DNA of 64,000 nt from Warburgia ugandensis (GCA_035236585.1 CP141130.1:74533944-74597943), one strand, 5' to 3'. Shown: positions 47,480-61,390, numbered from the stretch's first letter. Numbers and translations are program-made. Notes: generated from the sequence alone by a model not told the origin.

Positions 47480-50400
47480 TTAGTGAGAACAGGAACAAGT
47501 AGGTTCACCATCTGAGGCAACCCGTCGGTAACTCTGTGACCACACATCTGTTGGTGCTGCCCCTGCGTGGGGGATATGGCGAGGATGCTTCTCCCTCTTG
47601 TCTCCCTTTATCTGTTTGAATGCATGCTTTAAGGCTGGAGACAAAGCCTCCATGCACTCGGCAACTGCATTCGGATTCCCCGGCATGTTGATGATCTGAA
47701 TACAGTAAAAGCAGAAATTAATTGGAAGACTGGAACCCTTGTTGGATAACAAACTAAAACAAAATAGAGAGAACATAACATTACTACATATCTGAAACAA
47801 AGGATGAAAATTGGAATACTATTGCGACGAAGTCAATATCTCTTACCAGGGTTGATCCTCTTATTCCTGAGACGGCTCGGGAGAGCATGGCAAATGGCGT
47901 CACCTGATTTTAGAACAAGAAACACAATCATTTGATCATCTCAGAATAAAGCCAAGATACTAAACAATACCAAATGTTGAGAGGAAGAAAGAGGGTAGAT
48001 GGCTAAATATACAAACAAAGGGGATTCACCAAATGACTGGTATGGAAGCCTGAGCAACTAATTGCTCAGCAGTGTCCAGCTCATAAATTGAAAGAGACCA
48101 TAATTACAGTGTGGACCCTGCCTTTGGTTGATCTAGAACTTCCATTTGATGGGACATGTTGCAACTCTGATTAAAACGTTCCTCAGTGGAACAATTTGAT
48201 ATTCAATTGACAGTGTTTCTAAGTGCTGGATATTGAGGGTAAAAAAGCGCATACATACAATGGCTCACATCCAACAATCAAAGGACATATTCTTAGGTAC
48301 AACGATTAACTGATTGTGTTTATTAGAGATCAACGTAGGGCCAACAAGGCCAAAAAGTACGGATAGTTGTTCACATCCAATCAATGGAAAGTTAAACAAG
48401 TGAGCAACCTATGATCATATGGTAGTTTGGTGTACTCCTGAGACTTTTGGGCAGTGAACCATCAATGGCCAACCAAAATGCTAGACTGCAAATTGCTGAA
48501 TTAAACATGATGCAGGATGAAAGGGTGCTTCCAGCCTAGGACAATGCAATAAAGAGCATCGCCGCTCATAGTACAACTATTATGCATATAACATCTAATG
48601 GAGCTAATCCAATCTCTGGCTGTGGTACTTAAACCTGCCTATTATAAGTCTTCAGCTAACTTCTGTAGCTACTTGTGCATAATAACATCCAATTGAAAAT
48701 GTTTAGAAGTAAAGAGACCATCCAGCTAAAACAAAAGGGGTGTGAAGAACCAATTACCATAAAATGTCCTTAACTACACGCAGTCAAAGATAAAGTGAGT
48801 ATCTACATTGAAGCACATACACGACATATTCTTACATGCATTATCTATTCAGACATAGACATGCTTGTGCACTACATGTCAACAACTAGACAACACACGC
48901 AGATACAATGTATAAAGGTAAACAGGGAAAACAACATTGTCATTTTCCTATCACCACTAGATCTGTACGGAAATCAGTTTTTCAATGTAATGACAGAAAT
49001 AAGGATAAGAAAGGTGGATAGTAAGACATGTTACAATCAAACCTCTAATAGAAAAGAAAAACCAGACCAATCAACGCTCCAGGTTTATTACCCAAAAAGT
49101 TAAATTTTTATTACTAAATACTTGCTAACACTTTAACACTAACTTATCTAATTGAGTATCTTCCTTAATCCTCAAGCAAGTACTAAAATTTTCATCCATT
49201 TCTGCATGCATTCATCTAGGTATAGGTTCTAAATAATTGAGGAGACATATTTGACATAGGAAGAATTTAGTACCTGGAGACTCTTTTGCAGCATGACATG
49301 CTGAAGGCCAGGAGTTTCTTTCTCTATCAGACTTTTTGTGGCTTCAGGGGTAACATCTCTTGGAGTAAATCCAGTGCCACCTAAGAAAGAAGGAAAAGGA
49401 AAAGAGCTTAGTAATGAGCACAATGACCATCTTTAGTGGTTCCAACCACAAGAGAGAGGGTACTGAGGTATGGACTAACCTAGAGTTAGTATAAGATCAA
49501 CTTTGTTGACATCACTCCATCTCTGCAGGACATCTTGAATTGCAACCACTTCATCTGGAACTACTGCTGTGGCAACAACTTCCGCTCCTCCTAACATTTC
49601 TGATGAAGAATTTATTACAGAGAGTGCCCTTGGACCACTGTAGAGATCACAGACATTCAAAAGTCGATCTACATTTCATGCCTTTGTTCAATTTCAGATC
49701 ATTTAACAGAAAGACAAGTATCAACAAATTTCTTAAGCTTAGTTGTAGCACATAATATTGATGCAGAAATAGGATGGAAAACCTGTGTATCATAATGAGA
49801 CCATGGGAAAGAAAAAGATGACATATTCTTCTGTAAGTTTCCATTCTACATATAAAAGGAAGAAGTATAGAAGGAAATGTATGCAGAATCTACTGCTGCT
49901 GTATTGTCTTCTTTGACAAATAGTACAAGTAAATCTGCCATGTTCAATTTTGCATCAACAAAGTGACCTCATTGAAACAAAGATTCAAAAAGGTGTATCC
50001 AGATGCATTTGTTTCAAGAAAATTGAAGGATCTGATCTGATGCAAAGTGTTCAAAAATCAGAATTACAATTTTGTGTCTCTGAACTACATAAATTCAGAA
50101 AAATTTGGCACTGATTTCTGTAAATAAATCTGGAACAAGAAAATGAAAGAAATGGCCAAAAGAATGGAAGGTGCAGGATGTGTACTACTGTTAGGACTAA
50201 GTGTCTAAATCATTTCATTGAGTTCAAGGTTTAAATGACTGCCCTAAGTCTCTCAATCATTTCATTGAGTTCAAAGTTTAAATGACTGCTCTAAGTGTCT
50301 CAATCATTTCATTGAGTTCAAGGTTTAAATGAGTTTTCAGCTAGAAGGATGACAATGAGAAGATAGATAGCAGAAAAAAGTATTTTCCTTCTGAATGGTG

Positions 50401-53400
50401 AGTGGATTCACAGCCACGAACACCTGGTTAAGAGAGAGAGCCCTAAAGCGACTTGGCGAAGTGCTCAAATGTACTACTAAATCTAAAAGTGTCATCAACC
50501 ATTCCTTTCGAAACAAAGGAGAGATGCTTATTGGCTCCTTTCCAATCTTAGCACCACAATCAGTAAAATCTTTCCAATCTCTAAAATAGCTACTTTTGTC
50601 AACTGTTCTAAATGGGTATCTGTTACTGATCTAACATCAGACTTTAGTGGAGCCTGTGAAGCTTCAATAAGAACCTAGAAACCTTCCAGTGCAGCTTTGA
50701 TGATAGCAGTAAAGCAGCAAATTCTGTTACCTCTGAGTTACTATGAGCCAGTCATGGGGGTACCATTCTGAATTTTGATAAATATACTGTTTTCACATAT
50801 GGAGGCCCAGCTGGTGATTCTCACACTATTGAAGTGGCAGTTCACAGAGACTTAAGTGTTTAAAATTCTGGCTGGTCTGTGCAGAACCAAAGTATAGACT
50901 AAGGAGATCAGCTAATTGTAACCACATAGTCAGGAAGATAGAGTCCACCCTGCTCTGCCTAATCACATGTTTTTGTGGCCTTCTCAAAGGGACACAGGAT
51001 ATTATGTTGTTCTGCTTTTGATGTTCGTACATACATCATGAAGCAAACAAAATTTGATTTCTCAAGTAGAATGACCAGCATGTGGCATTAGATCCTTGTA
51101 ATCTTTCTTGGTTTTTACTTTGGTATTATTTTGCTTTTTCACTTATTTGGTCCTTTTTGTTGGTCGTGCTTTAACTTAAGGAAAAGCAAACAAAATTTGA
51201 TTTCTCAAGTAGAATGACTAGCATGTGGCATTAGATCCTCGTAATCTTTCTTGGTTTTTACTTTGGTATTATTTTGCTTTTCCACTTATTTGATCCTTTT
51301 GGTTGGTCGTGTTTTAATTTAAGGAATCATATGCCAACTTCTATACTTTAAAAAAAAGAATCACCCTCATTGACCTAGCCTTGAAAAGTTACTGTCAAAA
51401 GCATGACAATGAGAAAAGAGGTCACTATTTGGTAGTAGAAAAACAGTAAGGGGGCATATTCTAAAAAATGTATAAGAACATAATGATGGTATTAGTTTCC
51501 ATTACAAAAGTTTATTTTGCTAAGAAACTTCAGACTCAAAGAAATAGCTGATGAGAAAAACCTTTAACTAGGTAATGGTCCAGCGAAAATTAAAAAGCAA
51601 AATGACGCACACCTCCGATCAGGCCCAGTCCCTGATGCGACAGTGTCACTCACAGTAAGAATAGCAACCTTGACCTTTGCATCTTGAGACTCAGCTACTT
51701 CTTGAATACTTGTGGTATTGCTTTTAAGTGAATCCGGTTCATCAGTTATCTTGTTCATAGGAATGTTACTTATATCTGAAATTAGAATAGCTTGCAGAGA
51801 CGTTCCAGCAAGAAGTACTGCACCAGTTGCTGGCAAGTCCAGTAGCACATTTGCTGACTTCATGCTTAGGAGTCTGCTACTGAACTGATGACCAGTGCTC
51901 TCAGCAACAAAACTGCAATCCAAAGACAATTTTTTGACATAATTTCCCACATTCAAAGTCACTTAAAATTAGTACACAATTTACATTGTGTATCTCTTGA
52001 CAGAAAGTAAATAAAGATACAATGTCATCCATGCAACCTCATCTCTTACCCTGGATTTCCAGATCCGTCATTGTGCACCCATTTAATTGTGGCTCGATGA
52101 AATTCCCGTCGAATGGGATCTGTCTTTATAGGCCTTGTAATGCGAGCATGCACTCTGTACATAGGCCCAGATGCAGTTTAAATTCTTCATCTAAAAAGGA
52201 CCATTTCTCATGATGTAAGGAAAGATTTAAGATTAATTTATCATTGTCCATAACTTCCAGAAAAGTCTCTTTTACTTCCTTAGAATAATGCATTGGAACT
52301 ATCCTATTTCCAAAGGAATACATAATGAACAACCAAATGAAGCAAAAAAACTCCGCAATACAAAGATTTTGCATTCACGTATTATGCGGGACTACAGCAT
52401 GTATATGACCTGTCATTGAAATGAAATCAAAACCATCAATAGGAAGAGCCTAATCACAAAGCCCAAAGGGCTGTTCATGTCAAATAACTAAAACCCCTAC
52501 AAAAATTTGATATGCTAAAGGTAGTCAGGTTCAATGAATAGAAAGTCTGGGTGCAATTATCTAAGATGATGATTTCTTTTCTTGCCTAGCAAATCTTGGA
52601 TAACCTTAAAAGGATTGACCTGCTCCTTGCCACATGCCACTATAAAAGAATCTTTATTTTCTTTGAATGGTAAGTGGATGTGAACCCAACACCTCTACCG
52701 TGAGACAGACAGCATTAACCAAGTTATGTTAAGTGCTCAAGTCCCACGATAAACAAAATATAGCAGCCATAAGAAAAATGAACCCATCACTCTTTGACGT
52801 TGCATTATTCTTGTTAAAGATCAACACTAGCAAAATATCCCACAATTCATAAGTTAAATGATTTTTAACCGAATTCGAAGAAGAAATGTACCCATGTGAG
52901 CTTAGAAATAAACATTGCATGCTAACTGTTTCGAATTCTTATATATAGTTTGGGTGATTGCTCATAAAGTGCTTTTGAACTCAACTGACAGAAGAAATTA
53001 AGTGTATGAATCCAAACTGTCAAAACAAGGTCAAATATGTTACCCATTTGGAATTGGATACAAGTGAACTAACATTGGTATGGAATTTTGTCCATATTTT
53101 GTTCAAAACTGTGAATAGAATGAAGTACAATTTTAGAGACAAGGATAATCATTTGAAAGACCAAAATGATAATACGAGATATAGCGATAAGCTTGAGGCA
53201 GTAAATGATAGGTGGAAAACTCATTGGGATTGTCATTATCATCTATACATAGAAAATAAAGAAAATCTTCATGTTTTGTTGTTACCAAAAATCTTTGTGA
53301 AGCAAGTGGAGACCCAGAATCATTATCTCCACTAGTAATGAAAGAAAGAAATGCACTACATATGAAAAATCATGTCTTTAACCTACCAAAAGAATTTATG

Positions 53401-56400
53401 GAGAAAGAATTAGAATCATCACATCAGGATCAGTATTTGTAGTCTCAGCTTCTGTAATTGAAGAATATTAGCTAAAACACTCTACAACCTAAAATAAGAT
53501 AAAATGGAGAAGAATATCTTTTGGGCAGATTTTTACTGACCTCTGGAGCTGAGCATTTTCCCAACCTGCAAGACAGCGAATGGCCAGGACAGCAAAAAGG
53601 TTAAAACAGACTAAACAGCTGACAGGGTTTCCAGGCAGACCAAATGCAAGGATCTTCTTGGCTTCTTTTCCTTCTATTGACTTAGCATTTATCTCTGCAA
53701 AGGTTAAAGGCTTTCCAGGTTTCATATAAACCTGAAAAGGGAAACAAAAACATATCATTATTAGGAAATGATAATATAGTCAATTGGATAAATAAAACTT
53801 GACAAGGTCATGATAAATGAGAAAATTGCATATATAAAAAATTGTACATAAGTTCATGTTGCCCAAGTTAACAAAATATATGATCACAAAAGAAAATTCA
53901 TTCCACTTAGTAAATTGTTTTATAAATGTTCGAAGAATGATGAAATCCAGAAAAATTAAAGGCTAGCTCCAAACAAATAAACATAATCAAGAGGAGCAAA
54001 ACACTGATCAACAAAAGCGTCCTTTGCTTGTTCAAATAGAAGGTTCCAGAAAATATGGGTAATAGGAGAGTAATAGATTCAAGAAGTTACATAGTCATGT
54101 TTGCTGTAGTATCTTCTTGGAGTTATTCGTGAACCTTCAAGTGTCTTCATATGATCTAAGACATATATTTGAGAGTAGATGCATCAGAGCAGTAAGTCAT
54201 TATGGTAACTCATGCATTATCCATTTATAGTAGCAACGGATGGGTGCATCAGACATCTGGCTAACATATTAGAATCATTTATCACTCTCCCCATGCACCT
54301 GTCAATTTAGACAGTTGTCATTAATATTTTCCATCTACGAGTAGATAACGTGATTGCATACTGATTATCAGCACATTTTGTGATATAGATGGAATATACA
54401 AAGTATATGCGAATTTCCATATCTCAAATAATTAAAAAAACATGCAGTAAACTTCGGTCCAAGAAAGCAAAGTATTTCAGCCACAAAATTCAAATCTTGA
54501 CCAAATGCTCCATACATTTGATTTTGGTAAACTATAAAAGCCCACTGATTGTACCTCGTTTTCCTTTTGGACTCATAAAATGAAGTTCAAAAGATGATAG
54601 AGACAGAAGCACCTACCAAGAGGAAAAAAGAGAGAAGGAATTCCTAGGTGGCAGGTTGTCCAATCTTGGAATAAATCAACAAGTTGAAAGTTCAACTAGC
54701 ACAGTTAAAGACACCTCCTTTGCAAGTTTAGAAAGCCTTACTTTGATTATGAAATTACAACATATGAAATGAGATTTGGAAGGCACATAAACATTTGTTC
54801 AGAGGAAGCAGGGGAAGATACATAGATGTGCCCTCAAACAACCTTTTTGAAATGGATGGTCCCTTTCTTTCCCAGCAAAGGCTTGACCAAATCCCTATCT
54901 CCCATTGAAACACCCCCAGAAGTTAGAAGTACATCAATTCCAGAAGAAATAGCATTATCCAGAATTTTCTCAAGGTGATCTTCATTGTCATTAGCAATAC
55001 CCAAGTCAACTGTTTTACATTGCTGTTGTATAGCCGCTGCTAGAAGCATAGGACGGTTGGAGTCCCTGATCTGCAAAAGGAAACATATGTTCAGGAATGT
55101 ATAGGCCAAACAAACCTAAATCATCCCAGATAACCCCATTAAAAATTTAAACTGCAACGAATTTTCATAATTGGATACTTTAAATGGAGCACAGATACTC
55201 CATTATTCCCCAAGTCAAACTTGCAGTTATCTTACTTTATCAGTTGAAAACAGAATTTGCATCACCTGGCCATGACCTAGAGCTTGTGTTGCTGGCTCTA
55301 CAAGCTCGTCCCCTGTTGAAAGCACTGCAATTGTTGGCCTAGGATACACCTGCATGTAGAATCCTTATCATTTTATCAGGATTTCAGAGGTTAGGGAATT
55401 GGAATAATGGCTAGGATTACCTTCACCATCATTACTCCCATTGTGGCAAGTAGACCAATTTCAGAAGCATTAAGTTGTTCTCCAGACTTCAATACTGTGG
55501 CACATTTCTCAATGTCACAACCCTGATCAGTTAATAGAAAAAATTAGTGAGAAATGTCCTCCACCTCATACATTTTCACGACAATCATGCTTTCAACTCA
55601 TTTAACAAAGAATATAGTTCACATGTCTTGAATTGCCAAGTATTGGTATTTCAAACAAATATGAACTTACTGAAGTTCAGCTAGTTCTTTAAATTTTATT
55701 GGAGTAGATTTTAATGGTCATGTAAGAAAAGAAAAAGAAGGATATGATAGGGTATATGGAGGGTATGGTATTGGAGAAAGAAATGAGATGGGGGAAGCTA
55801 TACTTGATTTTGCCTTAACATAAAACTTAGCTATAGTAAACACATACTTTAAGAAGGGGGATGAATGCTTAATAACCTTTAAAAGTGGACCATGTAAAAG
55901 TAAATAGACTTTTTTCTACTCAGGAATACCTAAAGATCAATGTGTTCGCATAGTAAGGTGATATCTGGTGAGAGTCTAACCTCACAACATAGATTAATGG
56001 TTATGGACATCTACATTAAAGTATGGAAGAAAGAAAACAAACTTAATAGGTGTCTAAAAAGTAAGTGGCGGAACTTAAAAGGAGAGAAGATAAGATCATT
56101 TACAAACAAGTCAAACAAGAACAATGAAATAGAAGTAAACACCATGTGGACTACTATGACCATATCCATTAAAAAAGTGGCAAAAGATGTCCTAGAAATA
56201 TCTAAAGGTAAAAGGCAATCAACAAAGAAAACTTGGTAGTGGAGTGAAAATGTGTAAAAAGTTACTAAAGGAAAATGGGTGTGTTTTAAAGCATAACAGA
56301 GGACTAAAAATTACAAAAACTTTAAGAGAGTAGTAAGTGAGACTAAACTCAAAGCATATGATGATCTCTATAATGGATTAGGATCAAGAGAAGGTGAGAA

Positions 56401-59400
56401 AGATGTGTTTAAACTCGCAAAAGTAAGAGAAGATAAAAGTAAGGACTTGTACCACATTAAGTGTATTAGAATTGATGACCAAAGAGTACTGGTCAAAGAT
56501 GACAAGATCAAACAAAGATAGGAAAGTTACTTCCAAAATTACTAAATAACAATTACTGTCAAAATATAAAGATTGAAAGTACCGTAAACCCAATTAATGA
56601 TGGACATTATAGATATGACCGTAGGATTAGAATACCTGAAGTGAAAGAGGTATTGGAAAAGATGAAATCAGAAAAGGCCTTAGGGCCCGATGGTATACTG
56701 AGGTTTGGAAGTATATGGGAGATAATGGAGTAGTTTTGTTGACGAAGTTGTTTAATAAAATTGTAAAATTGAAGAAAATGCTAGATGAATGAAGGAAGAG
56801 TTCTATTGTACTAATTTATAAGAATGAATAAGACATATAAAGTTGCACCAATTATCGGGAGATCAAACTTATAAGTCGTACCATGAAACTTTTTGAAAGA
56901 GTGATTAGTAGAGGCTACGGTATGAGACGAGTGTATCGGAGAACCAATTTGGTTTCATGCCTGGGAGGTCTACCGTGGAAGCTATTTTTCTGCCCAGACA
57001 ATTGATAGAAAAATATAGGGAGATGAGCAAGGACCTCTACATGATCTTTATTGACTTAAAAAAAGAGAGCTTATGATAGGGCCCCTCGAGAGTTAATATG
57101 ATGGGTGTTAGGCAAGAAAGGGGTTTCACGACGGATATATAGACATAAATAAAGATATGTATGAGGGTGTGGTAACAAATGTTATGACCACTAGCGCAGA
57201 AACCAGTAATTTTCCTATCATTATAGGGTTATACCAAGGATCGGCATTGAGCCTGTACCTTTTCACCTTGGTTATGGATGAGTTAACAAAACATTTGCAC
57301 GAGTGCGGATGATATAGTTTTGATTGATAAGACAAGGAAGGGCGTAAACACAAAACTAGAGTTATGGAGAGAAAAATTAGAATCTAAAGAATTTAAAACT
57401 AGCCGAACTAAGACAAAATATATGGAATGCAATTTTAGTAAGAGAGGAGCAAGAGTGGCGCACCAGTTAAGATTAACAACTAAGAATTCCTCCTAAAAGA
57501 ACACTGCCAATACTTAAGATCAATAATTCATAAGAGCGGAGAGATTAAAAGGGAGGTTACCCAAAGAATCCAATTAGGTTGGAATAAATGGAGATGTGCC
57601 TCTGACGTTTTGTGTGATCAAAAGGTGCCAATTAAAACTTAAAGAAAAATTCTATAGGATGGCTATAAGGCTGGCCATGCTCTATGGATCAAAGTGTTGG
57701 GCAGTTAAGGAACAACATGTACAAAGGATGAGCATTGCCAAAATGCAAACGTTGAGATGGATGAGTGGAAAGACAAAAAAAGATCTAATTAGAAATGAAA
57801 ATATTAGAGGAAACTTAAGAGTAGCACTAATAGGTAACAAGATGAGGGAGATTAGACTTGGATAGTTTCGACATGTCCAACAAAGACCAAAAAGGGCACC
57901 TGTTAGGAGTAAGATGATCCAAGTCGAAGGTTCTAAAACGGCAAGGCCCAAAAGAATGTGGTTAGAAGCGGTGAGAAAAGATTTAAAAACTTTGGAACTA
58001 AATGAAGCCACGATAGAACAAGATTCATGTGACCGACCCCTAATTGGGATAAGGTCTTGATGATGATGAATGATAAAGACTCCAAGCAGAAAGACTCAAG
58101 TCAGAAAAGTATTAAGCTTTGATGCAATTGGGACTCGCAGGTTTGGCAGTAGCTCAAGGTTTGTATTACAATGTTTGCAATCTGCTTCTTGATTCTCCAT
58201 GATATGTATGTCATGGTAGGAACGACTGGATGTAAGTGTACTAACACACGCACCATGGTCCAAGACATCCAATAATCACTAGAAAATGAGAGATAGGATT
58301 ATAAAAAACAATGATAAAATGGGCATCACTAAAAGTTACAGCCCCAAATCAGAATCTCATACCCATTTTTGTACATGTAAATAGAAAATCCAACAAACAT
58401 CAATAGAAGTAGCCAGAAAACCCCCAAGAAATATAACACGAAAGAAGCTCTCAAGCACTAAATGTAAAGCTGTAAACACCATGCAAAATAACATATAACA
58501 TGCAACAGAACTAAGCTCAACTTCTCTGCACTAGCTCTTTCGGAATTATATCTTGTGGTTGTTTTATCTTCTTTTACGTACTAAGTCTCTTGGACAGAAC
58601 TTCTCAAGGTATATTTATTTCTGAGCTGTTTTAGCTCAAAGTTAAAATAGTAAGTTGAGTGCAGGCAGGAATCATCCAAATTCAGTCAACTCAGATCCTG
58701 CACTTGGTTGCATCTTACTTAGATGTTTAACTTAACTCGATCACCACAATTATGCCCTAATGGAATGAATGAAGTTTCTATCTGATACTTGTGAACAGAA
58801 ATGGCTATATATGGGAAGTTAATGAACAAATATCCAAGATAAACATATGTGCACATCAAGAAAATAAGAATACGAAACTAATCTCTTCTTACTCCCAAAA
58901 TTCCTAGACAAACTAGAACACTGAAGTTGTAATGTTCACCCAATATCAATCAGAAACCATTCACCCAAATATGGATGCCTTACATGCATAAAACATAAAT
59001 TGAATGCTGCGCAGCTGAAACAGATATTTATGTGAGGTGAAATCCTTGTATGCCTAACAATATTCAAGGCCAAGAATAACATGAGCCCTATCATCCAATG
59101 TTAACCATTTCTCTGCAATGACAGCTTGTAGAAATCTAGCATTCTTAAAGATAAAACCAAACAGAATAGCATTATACCACTGGACGAATATCAAGGCCTG
59201 GACTGACTCCCGCAACTATTTTAACTTTCTTTACTCCACTTGAAGGGTCTTCCATTAGTTCAGTGTTTTCAATTTGTATAACAGCATCAGCACCATGAGG
59301 TATTGGTCCTGATATAGAAGAAGAAACAAAAGCTTAAGATCATACAAGAAAATTCCTCAACTTACACACATAAGAACACCAATCAATAATGGGTGCTTCT

Positions 59401-60883
59401 TTTAGGTGGCCCAGGGAAGATAATTTTCTTTCTATTTCTGATCCTCATTGAAGCAGAAGGAATATGTGTAATGATTTATCAAAAGTAGTTCTCAACATGT
59501 TTTTATTTATACAATCTGCCTTCACTCAGACTCAAGAGAAACTAAACAAGTATCATGAGCCAGTTGCCCAAAAAACACTGATCTTGATATTTGCTTCTTG
59601 AACGACTTGATGGCATCTCCATTTGGCTCAAGACAGAATACATGGCATGGTCCAGTGGTGCAGACTAGATAAAGAATCCTGATAGCAGCGGACATTTAGA
59701 ATAAGCACAAATTACATAACAGTCATAGGTAATGATACCAGGCCTAGAATAAATGTCTATAACAGGATTCATTTGAACCATTTTGATACTTAGAGCCTAC
59801 TGCCTTATTGACTCAACAAATTACTTCGCATCACAACCTCATTAGAACGAGTTTCCCTGTGAATTCAAGACACCATATTACCCAGTGAGTCAATTCAAGT
59901 GTATCCTCAATCAATGGCTTTTAAATTACACATGCTACAAATACACAACTAGGACTTGGACCAACAATGTTTAGTGTCTAAATAGTATACAACACTTAAA
60001 ATGAAAGCATAACATCTTCATTATCAGCTGGTGTGCAGTTTACACTAAGTTACTTTACATCACAAGATGCAATGATATGCAATAATTATACAACACTAAG
60101 TTACTATGCATAACATGATTTAATTATTATGTAATAATTATATAAGGATTTAGAAAGTCGTATTATCGAGACAGAGAGGCAGAAACTTGCTGTTTTGATC
60201 TAGATGAATTTGACAAAGGACAAGTTCCAGATTCAGCTAAAATGGAAAAACACAAGCAAATTATAAGATAACCAAAGAGTAAACTGATAAATAATCCAAC
60301 AAATCTCATGAAAATAAAAACCAATATTACTGAGCTACTTGATCTTCAACTAGAAAGTTACATATCGAGTTTCCAAGAGACCTTAGGGGCAAAGATTAGC
60401 TTAACACCATACAAATTCTATAACACCCAACACAGAAACTACTACTGTTACCTCCAGTAGTGACATATGCAACAGTTCCAGGCGTCACAGTGACACCAAT
60501 GGCGTCATTTCCAGCTCTTGATTCTGCAATTACAGGATATTCGCCGGGCCCATCTGAAGCAACTACAGCATAACCATCCTGCAGAAGTCATTCAATGGAA
60601 TAGTGATGATTTTGACGATGAAGATGAAGAGAGAGAACAGGAATTTTTACTATTACTTTTGGGTTAATTTTACCTTGATAGAAGCTGGGTACGGGGGTAA
60701 TGGGTCGGGAGCTGAAACATCTTCTGCCAATATCGTTCCAAGAGCTTCATGAAGCGGAACCGAAATTGGTTGCAGACGCGCTTGCTTTGCGATGTTGAGG
60801 ACGATCTTAAGAGCGTCCTCCACAGGAATTAGTGGGTCGCTGGAGCAATGGTTTTTTGCCATTTGCTTTGGGTCGATGATCAT
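47480..60883 (-). CDS. CNX1: molybdopterin biosynthesis protein CNX1 (molybdenum insertase + MPT adenylyltransferase)
   Basis: Thirteen exons: 60883-60674, 60578-60452, 59308-59178, 55522-55421, 55349-55266, 55070-54843, 53731-53541, 52154-52050, 51912-51613, 49637-49480, 49380-49274, 47903-47847, 47695-47480. Total 2,016 nt, 671 aa, close to the 670 aa of Arabidopsis CNX1. The N-terminal E domain (MoeA-like, about 1-445) inserts molybdate; the C-terminal G domain (MogA-like, about 472-640) adenylates molybdopterin. Together they complete molybdenum cofactor in the cytosol. Visible motifs: [20 protein letters not shown] near 60-79, [17 protein letters not shown] at 269-285, [15 protein letters not shown] near 325-338, [20 protein letters not shown] at 473-492, [16 protein letters not shown] at 545-560, [20 protein letters not shown] near 594-613, and a C-S-C-S-H end. 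The ATG at 60883 is the first in frame; a second Met is at residue 8. Introns 3 and 9 are large and repeat-bearing. No disabling changes seen. Confidence 0.96.
50199..50339. repeat. three tandem 47-bp repeats
   Basis: Units begin at 50199, 50246 and 50293 with aagtgtctmaatcatttcat and ttcaarrtttaaatgactgc. In intron 9 of CNX1. Confidence 0.92.
51041..51326. repeat. tandem duplication, 143-bp unit
   Basis: Units 51041-51183 and 51184-51326 start aagcaaacaaaatttgattt and differ at only a handful of bases. In intron 9 of CNX1. Confidence 0.93.
55697..58063 (+). mobile_element. RTE-clade LINE, 5'-truncated (copy C)
   Basis: Homologous to copy B from about 23090 onward. It has RT pieces ([12 protein letters not shown] near 57030, ADDIVLI near 57305), the C-terminal block ([20 protein letters not shown], then [20 protein letters not shown] at 57650-57810) and a ttgatgatgatga tail at about 58050. 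Stops, frameshifts and a small deletion just before the A-D-D box make it inactive. It lies in intron 3 of CNX1, in the opposite orientation to that gene. Confidence 0.9.
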
Positions 60884-60930
60884 GTATATTCTTCTTTGTT
60901 TCTGCAACTACTGCGACTACTTGTATAGTT

Positions 60931-60932
<2 letters not shown>

Positions 60933-60967
<35 letters not shown>
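60933..60967. repeat. (GA)n microsatellite upstream of CNX1
   Basis: About 17 GA units, 50 bases upstream of the CNX1 start codon, probably in its 5' leader or core promoter (CT-rich on the coding strand). Confidence 0.93.
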
Positions 60968-60971
<4 letters not shown>

Positions 60972-61080
60972 TGTATACGTGCCACGCTTCCAAACGGCGA
61001 CAGGCAGTTTTACCAGAGAAGACAGGCAGAGGCAAGGGTTCGAATTCCACGGGAAAAAGGCTTCTGGGCGCGACGGATGG

Positions 61081-61226
61081 ATGTTCGTGGATTAGGGTGG
61101 GATTTGACCAACAAACGGCCCAAAATGCATACGAAGGGCCAATACCTTTTTGCATGTTCGTGGATTAGGGAGGGATTTGACCAACGAACGGCCCAAAATG
61201 CATACGAGGGGTCAATGCCTTTTTGC
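61081..61226. promoter_or_regulatory. duplicated 73-bp module upstream of CNX1
   Basis: Units 61081-61153 and 61154-61226 differ at only a few bases. Each contains TTGACC (a W-box core, 61104-61109 and 61177-61182) and GGCCCA, which on the CNX1 strand is the site II-type TGGGCC (61117-61122 and 61190-61195). They lie 200-340 bases upstream of the CNX1 start. Regulatory function is inferred from position and motif content. Confidence 0.5.
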
Positions 61227-61280
61227 CATGGCAGTCTAGACAGTACATTTATGGTCGCAGACCTGTGGATTTAAAATGTG

Positions 61281-61390
61281 AAATAGCCTCTTGTAAAATA
61301 TAAGGTAAAGTTGCATACTATAAGCTCTTGTGATTCACCTATTCTTCAAATCCTACATAGGTTGGAGTTTTATAGATTGGGGCTGTCCTT
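61281..61390 (+). mobile_element. Au-SINE copy 6, degraded 3' part
   Basis: Only the 3' two thirds remain: aatagcctcttgtaaaatat, then aaggtaaagttgcatactat, then acataggttggagttttata and ggggctgtcc. Many substitutions; no target duplication found. It directly adjoins the long-TIR element copy 2. Confidence 0.7.

Noticed and set aside
50199..50339. CRISPR-like array
   Set aside because: The repeats are contiguous 47-bp units without distinct spacers, in a plant intron.
50393..52742. Weak similarity between about 50393-50475 and 52660-52742 (gaatggtragtggat, then aagtgctcaa)
   Set aside because: Too short and diverged to define an element; could be chance or a very old repeat.
60884..60907. 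Upstream extension of CNX1 exon 1 beyond the ATG at 60883
   Set aside because: The frame is open to 60907 but the only upstream initiator there is TTG; the first in-frame ATG is at 60883-60881.
60792..61274. 160-codon plus-strand frame
   Set aside because: Antisense to CNX1 exon 1 and built from the GA repeat and the 73-bp duplication.
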